Assembly (NCBI GenBank): GCA_014281115.1 | Contig: JACONQ010000019.1 | Location: 186,001-250,000 of the forward strand | Source of the DNA: Laburnicola sp. R22_1 | Lineage: Eukaryota > Ascomycota > Dothideomycetes > Pleosporales > Didymosphaeriaceae | Length of the DNA stretch: 64,000 nucleotides | Direction: 5' to 3' | In this document: one piece after another, positions 23,270 through 34,539 of the stretch | Layout: the number at the start of each line of letters is the position of its first letter | Position numbering within the stretch: position 1 is the stretch's first letter | Program-made: the position numbers and the translations under genes | The notes under the pieces: generated by a model | Seen by the model: the letters and a program-made list of their open reading frames with translations, nothing else | The model's database searches: none | Told to the model about the DNA's origin: nothing

Positions 23270-26200
23270 ATGCCTTTCACCGACCACCTCACGAAGGAAG
23301 AATAGGCGCTTATTGACGAGGACAGCTGGGGCCAGCCCCTAGATGTTAACGAGAATACGGACATTAAGACAATCGACACAAAGAGAGTTAACACATACAT
23401 CCTCTTCTACTACCAAATCTCCTAAGATAAAGGATGGGAGGACTACAAGCTCTAGGACAAGATAACTGTTATCTTTAAAGGATGGCCAAAAGAACTATTC
23501 AACAAAGGCGATAAAGCTCTTGTTACTGAATAGAGAGACTACCTGCGCTAGCAAGGCGTCTTTGTAGCCAAGGACGGCAAATCGATTGCCTACAACATAG
23601 CGGAAGCGCTGTAGGGCGACTATCACGAATGGACTGACGAAGAGGTCACTCACCAGCTTAAAATAAGTAAGAAGTTTAACTCACGCTTTAATCCGAATTA
23701 TGCGCCTCTATATGATACACCTTTGTTACGACAATCCTCTTAACAACCCTCTGCCCACCTTACTTCCCCTTGACTAGCTCCAACAGCACGCACCGTCTAC
23801 CCACCCATACCTCCACCACAACAGCAGCCCACTCTATACCTGCCTCCTCAGCAACAGCACAACGCGCATCTATCCCCTACACAGCAGCCGAACCTGTACA
23901 ATACGTACAACCCTCTACAGCGCGAAAGCCCTACAGACGCCACGCGTCTTGACAACACACATAGGCTTATTACAGACCTCTGCAAGCTGTACGACAATAA
24001 GAAGCGCTTTAGAGGTGGGCTATACGACGTATTTGACACCAAATTCAGGATCTTTCGCGACAATTACAGCAAGATTGGACTACCTGAGCGGCACTGGGAT
24101 CGAGCCTTCTCTATCATGCTGAAAGACAGAGCGTCCAGTTACTACTATGACCGCCTCGCTAGCCAGAGCTATGACCTCGAGACAATGATAGGTATGATAA
24201 AAAGCCATTTCCACACTAAGGAGAATCGTCAACTGTACCTCAGCGAGTAGAGAACGACTACGCTGGCGCGTACAATCAGCGCCCACCCTAACAAGTCTCA
24301 TCTTGAAGCCCTTTAATTGCTCATTGACAAGCTCCAGAAGCTTCAACGTGGGTTAGGCCATAACTACTAAGGTGACAACGTACTGCGCGAACAACTACTT
24401 AACGCGTGCAGCGGTATTGAAGACTGTAACCTTGCCCTCTTTGCCCCAGCGCCTACTTTTGAAGGCCTCTGCTCTACTCTACGCTTATCTATTAGCGCTG
24501 CTACCCGCTCGCGCGAGGCGCGTAATCCAAACCCAACGCAATACACCGCTGACGGCGAGTACCAGAACGAATACAACCTCCAACACCCCTACGAGGATGA
24601 CTTTAACAACAACACAGAGGGCTATGAGTAGTACTAGACTAATAGGACCTACGGAGGTCGAGGCTCATAGAGAGGTCAAGGAAATAGATCGCAAGGATTC
24701 TTGTCGCGTTTCTCGCCGCAAGACGTTAACAGCTAAGGACTCTATTGAGGCAACTCTTAAGGACCACCTTTTTGACGGCCACTGCTACCTAAGCAACAGC
24801 AATCTTAGAAGAAATGCTTTATCTGCAGTAAGCCTAGCTACTGGTTGACAAAGCACTCTAGGGACGAGCGCAAGCAATCCTACAATAGGTTTCGCCAGAC
24901 AGCATCAGCCTACTCACACGACGCACAACCCAACGTCGCTGACTTTCACGCTTTCCTGACCGAGTACGAAGGTCTCAAAATCAACAACGAGGCCCAGCAG
25001 ATGCTCGCTAAGATGACAATTGAGGGAGACCAGTTCGTCACTGAGTTATCTAGTACAATTGACGGCAACCAGACGATTGCCTATCTGAACGACCAGGCTG
25101 TATACCACGCGACTACCCGAATTGACGCGTTCAGAGCTGTCAATAACGCGCCCGCCACTGTATTTACGTTCGAGGATTGATACAATGAGAAAGTCTTCCA
25201 GGGCATCATGCCTAACACAGGAGCCTTAGGCGTCTCAATAGCTAGAGAACTACAAGCAACTGCTCTATAGGTAGCTACAAATTTGCAAATAGATACCTTA
25301 ACAGCTAGGCAGCACCAAATCCGCTTTGGCAGAGGCCAGGCAATTACATCCATAGGCACCCTACACGTCAACACGGCAATTGGTGATGTCACGTTCCACG
25401 TACTACCTACCAATACGCCATTCTTGCTCTGTCTGGCCGACATGGACAGACTAGGCGTCAAATACGACAACCTGCGCAACGTACTGATTCAGGGCAACCA
25501 GCTACACCCAGTTGTACGTAAATGGGGCCACCCATGGCTCCTCATCAATCAACCTGAGCGCACCGCAGCCGCCAGCTGCCACCTTACAGAGACTGAGCTA
25601 CGCCAGCTACACCGACGATTTGGCCACCCATCAGCTCGTCAGCTCTACGACTTGCTCATCCGCGCTGGCTATGACGACGTCCACAAAGAGCTTATTGACA
25701 AGCTTGTTAAGTACTGTCAATAGTGCCAACTGAACCAGAAAGCACCCAGACGCTTCAAATTCAAGCTCAAGGAACTAGACCTAGACTTCAACTGCGAGGT
25801 AATTGTTAACGTTATGTACCTAAATAGCAAGCCTGTCCTACACGTAGTTAATAACGCGACTGCCTTTCAAGCTGCTCGCTTTCTCAAAGATGTATCAGCC
25901 GCAAGCACCTAGGACGCTCTACAGCATTGCTGGATAGATACCTACGTTGGACCGCCTGAGTACCTTGTCCATGACGCCGGCAGGAACTTCATTTCTACTG
26001 AGTTCAAGCAATTTGCCAAGTCACTGTCGATTGACGTCAAAGAAGTACCCATAGAAGCTTATAACAGCGTAGGCAAGGTGGAGCGGTACTATGCTCCATT
26101 ACGACGCGCTTTCGAGACTATCCAAGTTGACTTACCTATAATAATAGACAAGCGGCTCATCTTGCAAATGGCTGTTAAAGCTGTCAACGACACTGCGGGT

Positions 26201-28507
26201 CCCAACAGCCTAGTGCCTACACTCCTTGTCTTTGGCGCCTACCCACGTATGATAGAAGACTCTCCCCCATTGCTATTAATTACTTAACGCGCTGCCGCCA
26301 TCAGAAAGGCTATAAGAGAGGTCAGACAAATACACGAAACACGCCAAATTAATGACGCGCTGGCGACGCGTAATGGACCTGCGACGATTGAAACAACTAC
26401 ACTGCCTATCAACTCTGACGTGCGCGTCTGGCGCGAGAAGGATGGATAGATGGGCCCCTACAAGCTCATCGCTGTGACTAATAAAACCTGTACAATACAG
26501 CTACCGCATGGCCCTACAAATTTCCGCTCAACAGTCGTTAAGCCGTACTACACTGATACCTCCCCAACAAACAACAAACCAGCCACGCCCCTAGCGACAA
26601 ACAACGATAATGATAGCCACCCGATAGATATGCTAGACAACGTAGACAGCTATCACAACCATAATGGCGACACAAGTGGGTCTGACTAGCAACCAGGACC
26701 AGAACTAGCTTTCGAACCCCCTCGACGCAAACGCGGCCGACCTAAAGGCAGCAAGAACAAGCCTAAAGCCCCTACAGCCCGCGCGAATCCTCCTCGGACA
26801 GCCCATGTGGCTCCTACAGCGTACACTGCCTACGCGCTGCGTAACGAGGCTTACATAATGGAGGTCTTCATAACGCACAAAGAAAACACTGACTGGCTAC
26901 TTGCTGTACAGCTACGCCAAGAACAAAGGATAACTACACCTGGTCAATCATTTGAGCTGTCAGACAACAAAGAAATTGATAGCCTTATTGCTAATGGAGT
27001 CTTCCGCTTTGAGCAATACGATCCCTGCAAGCACAAGGGACGGATTTTTAAGTCGCGACTAGTACGCGAAATCAAAGGCAAGACTACCGCTACCCCATAC
27101 GAGAAATCACGTCTCGTAGTGCAAGGATATCAAGACGACGGCAAAGCGACAATCCTCACCCAGTCGCCGACTATCCAGCGAGCTAGCCAACGAATTATCC
27201 TAGCTATTGCTCCTTCGCTTATGCGCAATGGAGCCCTGTCGCTGAATGAAGAAATCTCGCTCTGGCTGCGAGACATTACCCAGGCGTACGTACAGTCACG
27301 CACAAAGCTCAACCGAGTAGTTACCGCCTACTTGCCCAAGGAAATTGAGTACAAGTATCCGCCTGACACAGTTATGATAGTCGAGAAGCCTCTATACAGC
27401 CTGGCTGAAGCTGGTACCTATTGGTGGGCAACGTACAGCGCTCATCACAAGGAAAAACTTCACATGGAGACTTCAACATACGACCCATGCTTGCTTGTGA
27501 CCAACACTTAGGACACCTTTAGCGTAGTAGGCATGCAGACTAACAACACTCTTATCCTCGCGAATGAACGCTTCTCTGACCTAGAGGAGAAGGAGTTGAC
27601 ATTTACAGCCAAGCTAAAGGAGAAGCTAACACCTACTACTCTATTACTCTTTAACAGATGCATCCTATCAATTAATTATAACGGCAAGCTCTCACTATAA
27701 TAGAAGGATTAAGGCAAGAAGATTTAGCTTATTAATACAAGCTTAGCCAACTATTAGCAACAATATATTAAGTAGAGGGCTCGCGGCGCCTACATCACGA
27801 ACATCTGCCAACTAGAGGCGACTTTTGACCTCTCTGTTGCCGCACAAACTTAGGAGCCTACCGCTGACAACGTTAACGCGTTAAACAAACGCTTACAGTG
27901 GCAATTGAACAACCTTAATTGTGGCCTTACCTATAAGGCACTTAACCTAGCTTAAGCCAAGGTCTTTGTGTTTATTAACGGCTCCTTTGCTAATAACAAA
28001 GATTTAAGTAGCCAGATTGGCTACACGATTGTATTGGCCATAGAAGATGTTGCTAACGCTGAATTTATAATTTACAGCAATCTTATCCACTAGAGCTTTG
28101 CGAAGAGCAAACGCGTGACCTAAAGTGTACTTGCGTTAGAGATCTACGCAATAGTAGGAGGCGTCGACCTCGCCTACTCTATCACCTCAACGCTCGCCAT
28201 GGTTACACAGCAGCTTAGCCTGCTATCTCTCCCCCTAATAGTTTGTACAGACTTATACTCACTGTATGAGTGTATCGTTAAGCTAGGATTAACTAAGGAG
28301 AAGCGACTAATGATCGATATCATGGCTTTACGTCAATCGTACGAGAGGAGGGAGTTGTTTGAGGTTCGATGGGTGAATGGCCAAGACAACCCTGCTGACG
28401 CCATGACAAAGGCGTCGCCAAACAAAGCTCTCGAAGCCCTCATTAACACTAACTCGCTGCGCGTACGAGTTGAAGGATGGGTAGCACGCAAGGCTCCCGC
28501 AAACTAG
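23270..28507 (+). pseudogene. Copia-2 gag-pol polyprotein, many stops
   Basis: 1746 codons in one unshifted frame from the ATG at 23270 to the TAG at 28507, interrupted by many TAG/TAA codons. It aligns by eye to the copia-1 proteins along its whole length: gag core about 23970-24560, degenerate zinc-knuckle region about 24810, protease region about 25195-25240 (MPNTGALG where copia-1 has MPDTGASG), integrase zinc domain about 25580-25735 (HLTETELRQLHRRFGHPS), integrase core 25795-26100, RT 26970-27600 and RNase H about 27955-28480. The RT box QTNN replaces QTDD of copia-1. Both differences are Asp-to-Asn, the result expected from RIP. Not functional. Confidence 0.88.
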
Positions 28508-28556
28508 CTCCAACCAAAACATAACTATTAACAACAACAACAACCACCACAGTCAC
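28508..28556 (+). other. Copia-2 3' region and copia-1 target site
   Basis: A short A/C-rich stretch between the copia-2 pol stop and copia-1. GTCAC at 28552-28556 is the copia-1 target duplication, repeated at 34490-34494. Confidence 0.85.
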
Positions 28557-28762
28557 TGTTGGTTCCACGTCGGGTCGTGTATACACGGTAAACAGTAATA
28601 AATAGATAGTCAAAGATTTTGGTTGTAAGTTGTTGTCCTATCCTCACCGTGGAGGTGAGGATAGGGCAGACCCCCTGTCAAACACTGGCCAAACAAGGAG
28701 GCAAGGCTAGGGGTAGAACCCCTGTAACAACGCTAGCTACTTGGGGAGAGCTACTGCCAACA
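28557..28762 (-). repeat. 3' LTR of copia-1
   Basis: 206 bp, apparently identical to 34284-34489. It contains a perfect hairpin with 12-nt stems CCTATCCTCACC / GGTGAGGATAGG (28637-28648 and 28654-28665) and a 5-nt loop. Confidence 0.93.
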
Positions 28763-28817
28763 CTGGCAGTCTTTTCTTTGTGAAAATGAAGCTATCCCCA
28801 ATTACCTGAATCTCCTA

Positions 28818-31800
28818 CTACTCCTCCTTCCGCTTCACCCATCCTTCTATCCTAATTGTCAGCTTGTTTAAGCTAACTAGCTGTTCAAGGGACTTATTCG
28901 GATTGCTCTTAGTCATCGCGTCGGCAGGGTTGTCGTCTCCATTAATCCATCGGATCTCTGCGAGCTCGCGTCTCTCGTATGATTGGCGTAGAGCCATAAT
29001 ATCTATCATAAGTCTCTTCTCCTTTGTTGTACCAAGCTTGACAAGGCACTCGTATAGCGAGTAGGAGTCTGTACAGACTACTATTGGCAATAGTTCTCCA
29101 AGATCAGATGCAAGTTGCGACGCAATCTTGCCAATTGTCTGACCTATACAGACACCTATATCTACGCCACTAACCATGCCGTAGATCTCTGAAGCTAGCA
29201 CGCTCCGTGTAATCCTTTTGCTCTTGGTTGAGCTCCAGTGGAGCAGGTTACCATAGATTTCGAACTTATCTTGTGCCGCAGGGTCGTCCTCTGTTGTCTC
29301 ATTTGCTAATACAATAATATATCCAATCTGGGAGCTATAATCTTTATTGTTTGCAAATGAGCCGTCAACAAAGATATACAGCTTTGCTGTTGCAAGGTGT
29401 AGCGGCACGTATTGTAGTCCACGGGTCAGGTTGTCAAGTTGCCACTTTAGTCGCTTGTTGAGATCCTTTGCGTCCTCTTCTGTTGGATCCTGAGCTTGCG
29501 CGGCGCGAGATAGATCAAATGAAGCCTCTGGTTGGCAAATTGTCGCAATATAAGCTGCTCGAGCTCGTTGTTCTCTGTACGCCTGGCGGAAGTCACTGTG
29601 CGACAGGTCTACAAGCTGGATCTTCTTGCCCTGGTCCTTCTGTCTCATTTCTATCACTTTGTCTTTCTGTGTAATAATACAGCCATTGAATAGTAGTGGT
29701 AGGCTTTCAGAGAGAGCTTCCTTTGGTTTAGCCTTGATTTCTGCCTTTTGCAGTTCTGTATCTTCTTTTTCAGCAAACTGCTCATCTGCAAGAATCAAGG
29801 TATCGTCTGTCTGCATGCCAACAACTCCAAAAGGCTTTTCTGCTGTTAATAGCAGGCAGGGGTCGTACGTAGACGTCTCCATAGCTAACTGTTGGCGGTG
29901 GTGCTTGTGGTAAGTCGCCCACCAGTGTGTGCCTGCCTCTGGTATGCCGTATAGCGGTCGTTGTACCACCATAATTGTATTTGGCGGGTAGGTTGATTGA
30001 AGCTGACTAGGCAGTCGAGCGAGAATAAGACGGTTGAGATATGTTGTTGACTGCGTATAGGCTTGAGTGACGTCGCGGAGGTATACTCTGATATCGCAGT
30101 GGATAGCCGTAGGTGCTAGAGCTAGAATAAGACGTTGACTAGACCGTTGGATTGTGGGAGATTGCGTAAGGATAATCTCCTTTCCGTCGTCATTGTACGC
30201 CTGTATTACTAGCCTAGATTTCTCAAAAGGGTTGTCTGTTGTCTTGCCTTTGACCTCATTGACTAGTCGCGATTTGAATACTCGGATCCCCTGGTGTTTG
30301 CCATCTGGATCGTACTGAGTAAACTCAAAGACTCCTCTTGCAATTAGCCCGTCGATTTCCTGCCTTTGTGATGCCTCAAAAGGTGCTCCTGGTGTTGTAA
30401 TCTTGCCTTCCTGGCGCAGTTTGCGAGAGAGCTCTCTATCCGCAACTTCCTTTGCGGTCATGTAGGCTGTTGATTGAAGCTGCTCACCCTGATCCTCATT
30501 GTCTGTTTCGTCACCTGGGTATCTTGTTGGCTTGCGTCTTTGGCGACTGGGTCGAGCTTCTGCGGCTGGTTTCTCGCGCGGGGATTTGGGTGGCGTACCG
30601 CCAACAGGATCTGGCATTGTGGTATCTGGCAGTGTGGGATCTTGTGGCGTAGTCTCTTGCGGCTCCTTATAGTACGGTTTCACAACTGTTGAGCGGAACT
30701 GGGTTGATCCGCTTGGCAGCTCTACTATACAGGTCTCTCCCTGGGTTTCAAGCAGCGTATGTGGGCCTGTCCATCCTTTCTTCTCTCTGTATACTCGGAC
30801 CTGGGAGCCAATAGGCAGGTTGACAGTAATCCGCGTATCTGGGCCATTCCGTATCGCAAGGGCGTCGTTGATTTGGCGCTGGGCGTGCAGTTTTCGCACT
30901 TCATCAGTCGCTAGTCTGATAGCTTTTGTACGTTTTTCAGTAGAGGGTGACGGAGGATCTGCGTCCGTCATCCTTGGGTAGGCGCCAAACACTAGCAGAG
31001 TGGGCACTAGTCCATCTGGTCCTGCTGAATCGTTGACAGCCTTCTGTGCCATTTGTAGTATGAGCTCCTTGCTTGGTCTCTCGTCCTGTACCTCAGCTTC
31101 TATAATCTTGTACGCGCGGCGCAGAGGGGCGTGGTATCGCTCTACTAAGCCAATGCTGTTGTGAGCTTCTACTGGCACTTCCTTTGTGATAATTGCCATC
31201 GATCTGGCGAGCTGCTGGAACTCCCGCGAAGCAAAGTTTGTACCGGCGTCATGCACAATCTGATCTGGCGGGCCAAGATAGACGTCAATCCAGCAGATTC
31301 GGATCGTGTCCCATGCCGTAGCTGCAGACATGTCAGGTAGGAATCGTGAGGCACCAAATCGGGTAGCTTCATCAACTATCTGGAGGACTGGCTTGCCATT
31401 AATGTATAGTACGTCCACAACAATAGAAAAATTGAACTCATAGTCGTCTTTTAACGTAAATTTGAATCTGCCAGGTGACTTGGCATTCATCTGACAGTGG
31501 TGGCAATACCTTGTCAGGTGTTGCAGGATCTGCTGGTCTACCTCATGGCCAGCGCGCTGTAACAGCCGGAGCAGTCGGCGTACTGACGGGTGGCCGAATC
31601 GTCGGTGGAGGCGTCGTAGTTCAGTCTCTGTGAGGTGGCAAGTTGCTCGCGAACCGCGGTCTTCTGTCGCTGTCCAGTGACACCCTGCTAGCGATTCTTC
31701 CTGATCCAGAAGCATGTACGGGTGGCCCCATTTCCATACAATAGGGACGAACTTAGAGTCGTTCTGGACAAGTACACTGCGGAGATTGTCAAGCCGTACC

Positions 31801-33608
31801 CCCATGCGATTCATGTCCTGTACACAGTACAGGAAGGGCGTCTTTGTAGGAACAATATGGAAGGTAATATTACCAACTGGAGTTGGAACAACTATTACTC
31901 CAAGGGTTCTAGTGTCGCCTTTGCCAAATCGAATTGTCTGACTAGCTGCTGAGGTATCGATCTGTACGAGTGGCAGTTTCCTACACAGAGCTTCAACCTG
32001 GGGTTGGCCAGCAGTCGATATGCCAGAAGCTCCAGTATCTGGCATAATCCCCTGAAAGACAGCGGATGAGTAGCGATCCTCAAACGTACAGTTGCGGCCT
32101 GTTGTCCATGCCTCATATCCTTCTATAAGCCTGTGAGACTGATATCCTCCTGTAAGCCTGTGAGAGACTGATTGATCGTTCAATATTGACACAGTTTTGG
32201 CGCCGTCAATTGCACGCGGCCCTGCTAGGTAGCCCTCGCAGAAGAATTGCTCGCTATAGTCCGCCTCATCCTGCAGTAATCCGTCGATCAAGTTGGTGAT
32301 CCCGCTCGGGTCGGCAGTGGCGTTGCTATTATGGGCATTGCTGTCGGATATATCAAGGCCTTCGTAGTCAACTAGGAACTGCTGGATATCCTCTGTTGTA
32401 CAGTCCATTGTTTGCTGTAGATGTTGAGCGTGCCTGTCGTATAATCTGCGCCTTTCCTCTGGTGTGTGCCTTGTAGAGAAGCAGTCAATCTTCCCACATA
32501 CCCAGCATCGTTTTGCGTCCCGCTGGAACCGCTGGGATCCTCTGTAGCGGTCGCGGAATAACTGGTTTCCGCCTCTAGCGCGACTGTAACTGCCTTTATC
32601 GCGGCCGAAGCGGTAGCGGTTGCTGCCGCGGTTGTACGTCCGGTCCGTCCAGTACTGCTGCGGATCCGGGCTGTCGTCCGTATAGTAGGCCTGGCGTTGT
32701 GCTTGTCTCTCTTTCTCCGCCGTAACAATTGCTGACCTGATTTCCGCACAAAGTCCTTCATACGTAGACGCTGGTTTGTACAGAGCCATGCTACACTCCT
32801 TAACGCCGCGGCAGGCTCGTATTACTGCGTTGCGGAGGCTCATCTCTGAAGAATACTCCATAGTGTGCTCTGTCAGTCCATCCTGTATCTGTTGCAGCTC
32901 ATCTGTGAGCTCTTGAAAGAGCTCTAGCATTGGCCTCTCTGGACTTTTCTGTACAAGGTTGAGTAGAGAGGCTTCGTGCCAAAGGATAGTGTATCGTTGC
33001 AGATCCTCCTCTGTCTCAAAGTGTTCCCTAACAGTCTTGACAATTGTAGCAAAATTAAAGCCTCTGCCGCGGATCTTACTCTGATAGAAAGCTTTAGCTC
33101 GTCCTTTAAGTGAGATAGGGTAGAGCCAGTGCATCTGTCCCTCAGAGATCTCAAACAACTCGCAGGTATCGTAAAAGGTCCTTAACTTGGCTGACAGAAA
33201 GTCATCCTTGTCGCCGCTGTATTTCATGTCCTCTGTATAGACCTTGAGAAACCCTGTCTTTGTCTGAATTGGGATCCTTTCTGGATCTGGGGCTGTATAT
33301 GGTATTGGTGGCGGTGCTGAGAAACCTCTATATGTAGATGGTGCTGGCAGATTCGTGTACAATGGAAACCGTACTTGTGGCTGCTGAGATTGCTGCTGCT
33401 GTACTTGCTGAGGCAGCTGCTGAGGCTCTGGCGGCGGCAACAGTGACGGGTTACGATTCGGATAGGGCAACTCAGTTGTTCTGACTATTGTTGTATCGTC
33501 TTGGGGAGCTGTACTCTGTATAGCTGGCTTCGAGCTATATTTGAAGCAATCTCCTCTAGATGGGTTCGCGTAATTTTGCCTGCCTGTATGATCTCCTCCT
33601 CTGTCCAC
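28818..33608 (-). CDS. Copia-1 gag-pol polyprotein, uninterrupted
   Basis: 1596 residues, no stops. Gln/Pro-rich N-terminus; gag core about 120-300; Cys/His knuckle about 368-381 (CWVCGKIDCFSTRH, with Cys at the usual His place); aspartic protease PDTGASG at 523-529; GAG-pre-integrase HHCC domain about 656-706; integrase core with Asp732, Asp787 (HDAGTNF) and Glu823 (GLVERYH); reverse transcriptase about 1080-1290 with MQTDDTLIL at 1265-1273; RNase H from about 1411 (IFVDGS), with ASEIYG and CTDSYSLYE, to the end. The domain order PR-IN-RT-RH is the copia (Ty1/Pseudoviridae) order. The RT box is QTDD rather than the usual YVDD. The true start of translation is uncertain because the gag-N frame overlaps upstream. 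Confidence 0.92.
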   Translation of the reverse strand: MDRGGDHTGRQNYANPSRGDCFKYSSKPAIQSTAPQDDTTIVRTTELPYPNRNPSLLPPPEPQQLPQQVQQQQSQQPQVRFPLYTNLPAPSTYRGFSAPPPIPYTAPDPERIPIQTKTGFLKVYTEDMKYSGDKDDFLSAKLRTFYDTCELFEISEGQMHWLYPISLKGRAKAFYQSKIRGRGFNFATIVKTVREHFETEEDLQRYTILWHEASLLNLVQKSPERPMLELFQELTDELQQIQDGLTEHTMEYSSEMSLRNAVIRACRGVKECSMALYKPASTYEGLCAEIRSAIVTAEKERQAQRQAYYTDDSPDPQQYWTDRTYNRGSNRYRFGRDKGSYSRARGGNQLFRDRYRGSQRFQRDAKRCWVCGKIDCFSTRHTPEERRRLYDRHAQHLQQTMDCTTEDIQQFLVDYEGLDISDSNAHNSNATADPSGITNLIDGLLQDEADYSEQFFCEGYLAGPRAIDGAKTVSILNDQSVSHRLTGGYQSHRLIEGYEAWTTGRNCTFEDRYSSAVFQGIMPDTGASGISTAGQPQVEALCRKLPLVQIDTSAASQTIRFGKGDTRTLGVIVVPTPVGNITFHIVPTKTPFLYCVQDMNRMGVRLDNLRSVLVQNDSKFVPIVWKWGHPYMLLDQEESLAGCHWTATEDRGSRATCHLTETELRRLHRRFGHPSVRRLLRLLQRAGHEVDQQILQHLTRYCHHCQMNAKSPGRFKFTLKDDYEFNFSIVVDVLYINGKPVLQIVDEATRFGASRFLPDMSAATAWDTIRICWIDVYLGPPDQIVHDAGTNFASREFQQLARSMAIITKEVPVEAHNSIGLVERYHAPLRRAYKIIEAEVQDERPSKELILQMAQKAVNDSAGPDGLVPTLLVFGAYPRMTDADPPSPSTEKRTKAIRLATDEVRKLHAQRQINDALAIRNGPDTRITVNLPIGSQVRVYREKKGWTGPHTLLETQGETCIVELPSGSTQFRSTVVKPYYKEPQETTPQDPTLPDTTMPDPVGGTPPKSPREKPAAEARPSRQRRKPTRYPGDETDNEDQGEQLQSTAYMTAKEVADRELSRKLRQEGKITTPGAPFEASQRQEIDGLIARGVFEFTQYDPDGKHQGIRVFKSRLVNEVKGKTTDNPFEKSRLVIQAYNDDGKEIILTQSPTIQRSSQRLILALAPTAIHCDIRVYLRDVTQAYTQSTTYLNRLILARLPSQLQSTYPPNTIMVVQRPLYGIPEAGTHWWATYHKHHRQQLAMETSTYDPCLLLTAEKPFGVVGMQTDDTLILADEQFAEKEDTELQKAEIKAKPKEALSESLPLLFNGCIITQKDKVIEMRQKDQGKKIQLVDLSHSDFRQAYREQRARAAYIATICQPEASFDLSRAAQAQDPTEEDAKDLNKRLKWQLDNLTRGLQYVPLHLATAKLYIFVDGSFANNKDYSSQIGYIIVLANETTEDDPAAQDKFEIYGNLLHWSSTKSKRITRSVLASEIYGMVSGVDIGVCIGQTIGKIASQLASDLGELLPIVVCTDSYSLYECLVKLGTTKEKRLMIDIMALRQSYERRELAEIRWINGDDNPADAMTKSNPNKSLEQLVSLNKLTIRIEGWVKRKEE

Positions 33609-34069
33609 TGATGTGGCTCGTCGTTGTCAAGTACGTCTTGAAGAGACTTGCCAATCGATTTCCTTATGCCGCTGTCAACCCATACGCCATTGTAGAGGAG
33701 GTAATCGCGCAGTGTACACCGAGCTTTCCTAGCTGGTATCTCGAAGGTTGCCTTTGTCCATCCATCAAAGTCTGTCTTGAAGGTTTCCCATAGTCCAATA
33801 CCTCTATATTGAGAGCTTTTGTACAGTGAGACAGTGCTCAAGATGTATGCGTTAAGGATTGGCTCTGTGAGGTGTTCTGGGTTAGAGATGTCAATATCCT
33901 TGTCCCATCCGCGTAGGTCGATCTGAAACTCCTCTCGTAGTTTCTGGACTTTGGCAGGAACAAAGTTGTTGTTACTGTACGCGGTTGATTGCGTAGGTTT
34001 GTCTTGGGTATCCTCTGGGTTTGCGGTGCCGAGAGAGCTGGTCTCTTTTCCAGACGCTGAAGCTGACAT
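33485..34069 (-). CDS. Copia-1 N-terminal gag-like ORF
   Basis: 194 residues from MSASASGKE to LPKTIQQ. It overlaps the long gag-pol frame by 124 nt (33608-33485) in a different frame; going from this frame into gag-pol would need a -1 shift. In copia-2 the homologous segment (23270 to about 23730) is in the same frame as pol, with shared features such as a PHQWTEEE / YHEWTDEE segment. Here the two could be linked by programmed frameshifting, made separately, or split by an indel. I saw no clear slippery heptamer. Confidence 0.8.
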   Translation of the reverse strand: MSASASGKETSSLGTANPEDTQDKPTQSTAYSNNNFVPAKVQKLREEFQIDLRGWDKDIDISNPEHLTEPILNAYILSTVSLYKSSQYRGIGLWETFKTDFDGWTKATFEIPARKARCTLRDYLLYNGVWVDSGIRKSIGKSLQDVLDNDEPHQWTEEEIIQAGKITRTHLEEIASNIARSQLYRVQLPKTIQQ

Positions 34070-34283
34070 GGTTGTCGCTATATGACGGTACTATAGGACA
34101 GTGAGACGAGTCTTCAAGTCCTGTATCGTAAGCGACGTTGTTGAGGCAAAACCAGTACGCTATGAGTCGATACTAGTAATTACCAGGCAAAAGCCAGTAT
34201 GCTATAAGTCGATACTCGCAATCACCCTTCGAGCGCTGGTACCTTGCTTGTCTGTGGCTAACGTGAGGTTAACCACTGATCAG
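34070..34283 (-). other. Copia-1 leader region
   Basis: Between the 5' LTR (right) and the gag-N ATG. It contains a near-direct repeat of about 60 bp on the plus strand (CAGTACGCTATGAGTCGATAC near 34155 and CAGTATGCTATAAGTCGATAC near 34195) and the presumed primer-binding site next to the LTR. Confidence 0.6.
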
Positions 34284-34489
34284 TGTTGGTTCCACGTCGG
34301 GTCGTGTATACACGGTAAACAGTAATAAATAGATAGTCAAAGATTTTGGTTGTAAGTTGTTGTCCTATCCTCACCGTGGAGGTGAGGATAGGGCAGACCC
34401 CCTGTCAAACACTGGCCAAACAAGGAGGCAAGGCTAGGGGTAGAACCCCTGTAACAACGCTAGCTACTTGGGGAGAGCTACTGCCAACA
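34284..34489 (-). repeat. 5' LTR of copia-1
   Basis: 206 bp; carries the same 12-bp-stem hairpin as the other LTR. Followed by GTCAC at 34490-34494. Confidence 0.93.
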
Positions 34490-34539
34490 GTCACTACCTT
34501 CCTTCTACACTCCTTTTTCTATAAAAGAAAAGTTGCTAG

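Larger units (their letters stand above)
28557..34489 (-). mobile_element. Apparently intact copia-type LTR retrotransposon copia-1
   Basis: 5933 bp, minus-strand coding, with 206-bp direct LTRs (28557-28762 and 34284-34489; TGTTGGTTCCACG to CTACTGCCAACA) that appear identical, and a perfect 5-bp target duplication GTCAC (28552-28556 and 34490-34494). Internal order: leader with probable primer-binding site CTGATCAGTGGTTAAC just inside the right LTR, gag-N ORF, long gag-pol ORF, and a short 3' region. Identical LTRs and uninterrupted ORFs point to a recent insertion that escaped RIP. Confidence 0.93.

Noticed and set aside
28864..33793. Plus-strand frames of 66-95 codons across copia-1
   Set aside because: They are antisense shadows of the uninterrupted gag-pol frame.
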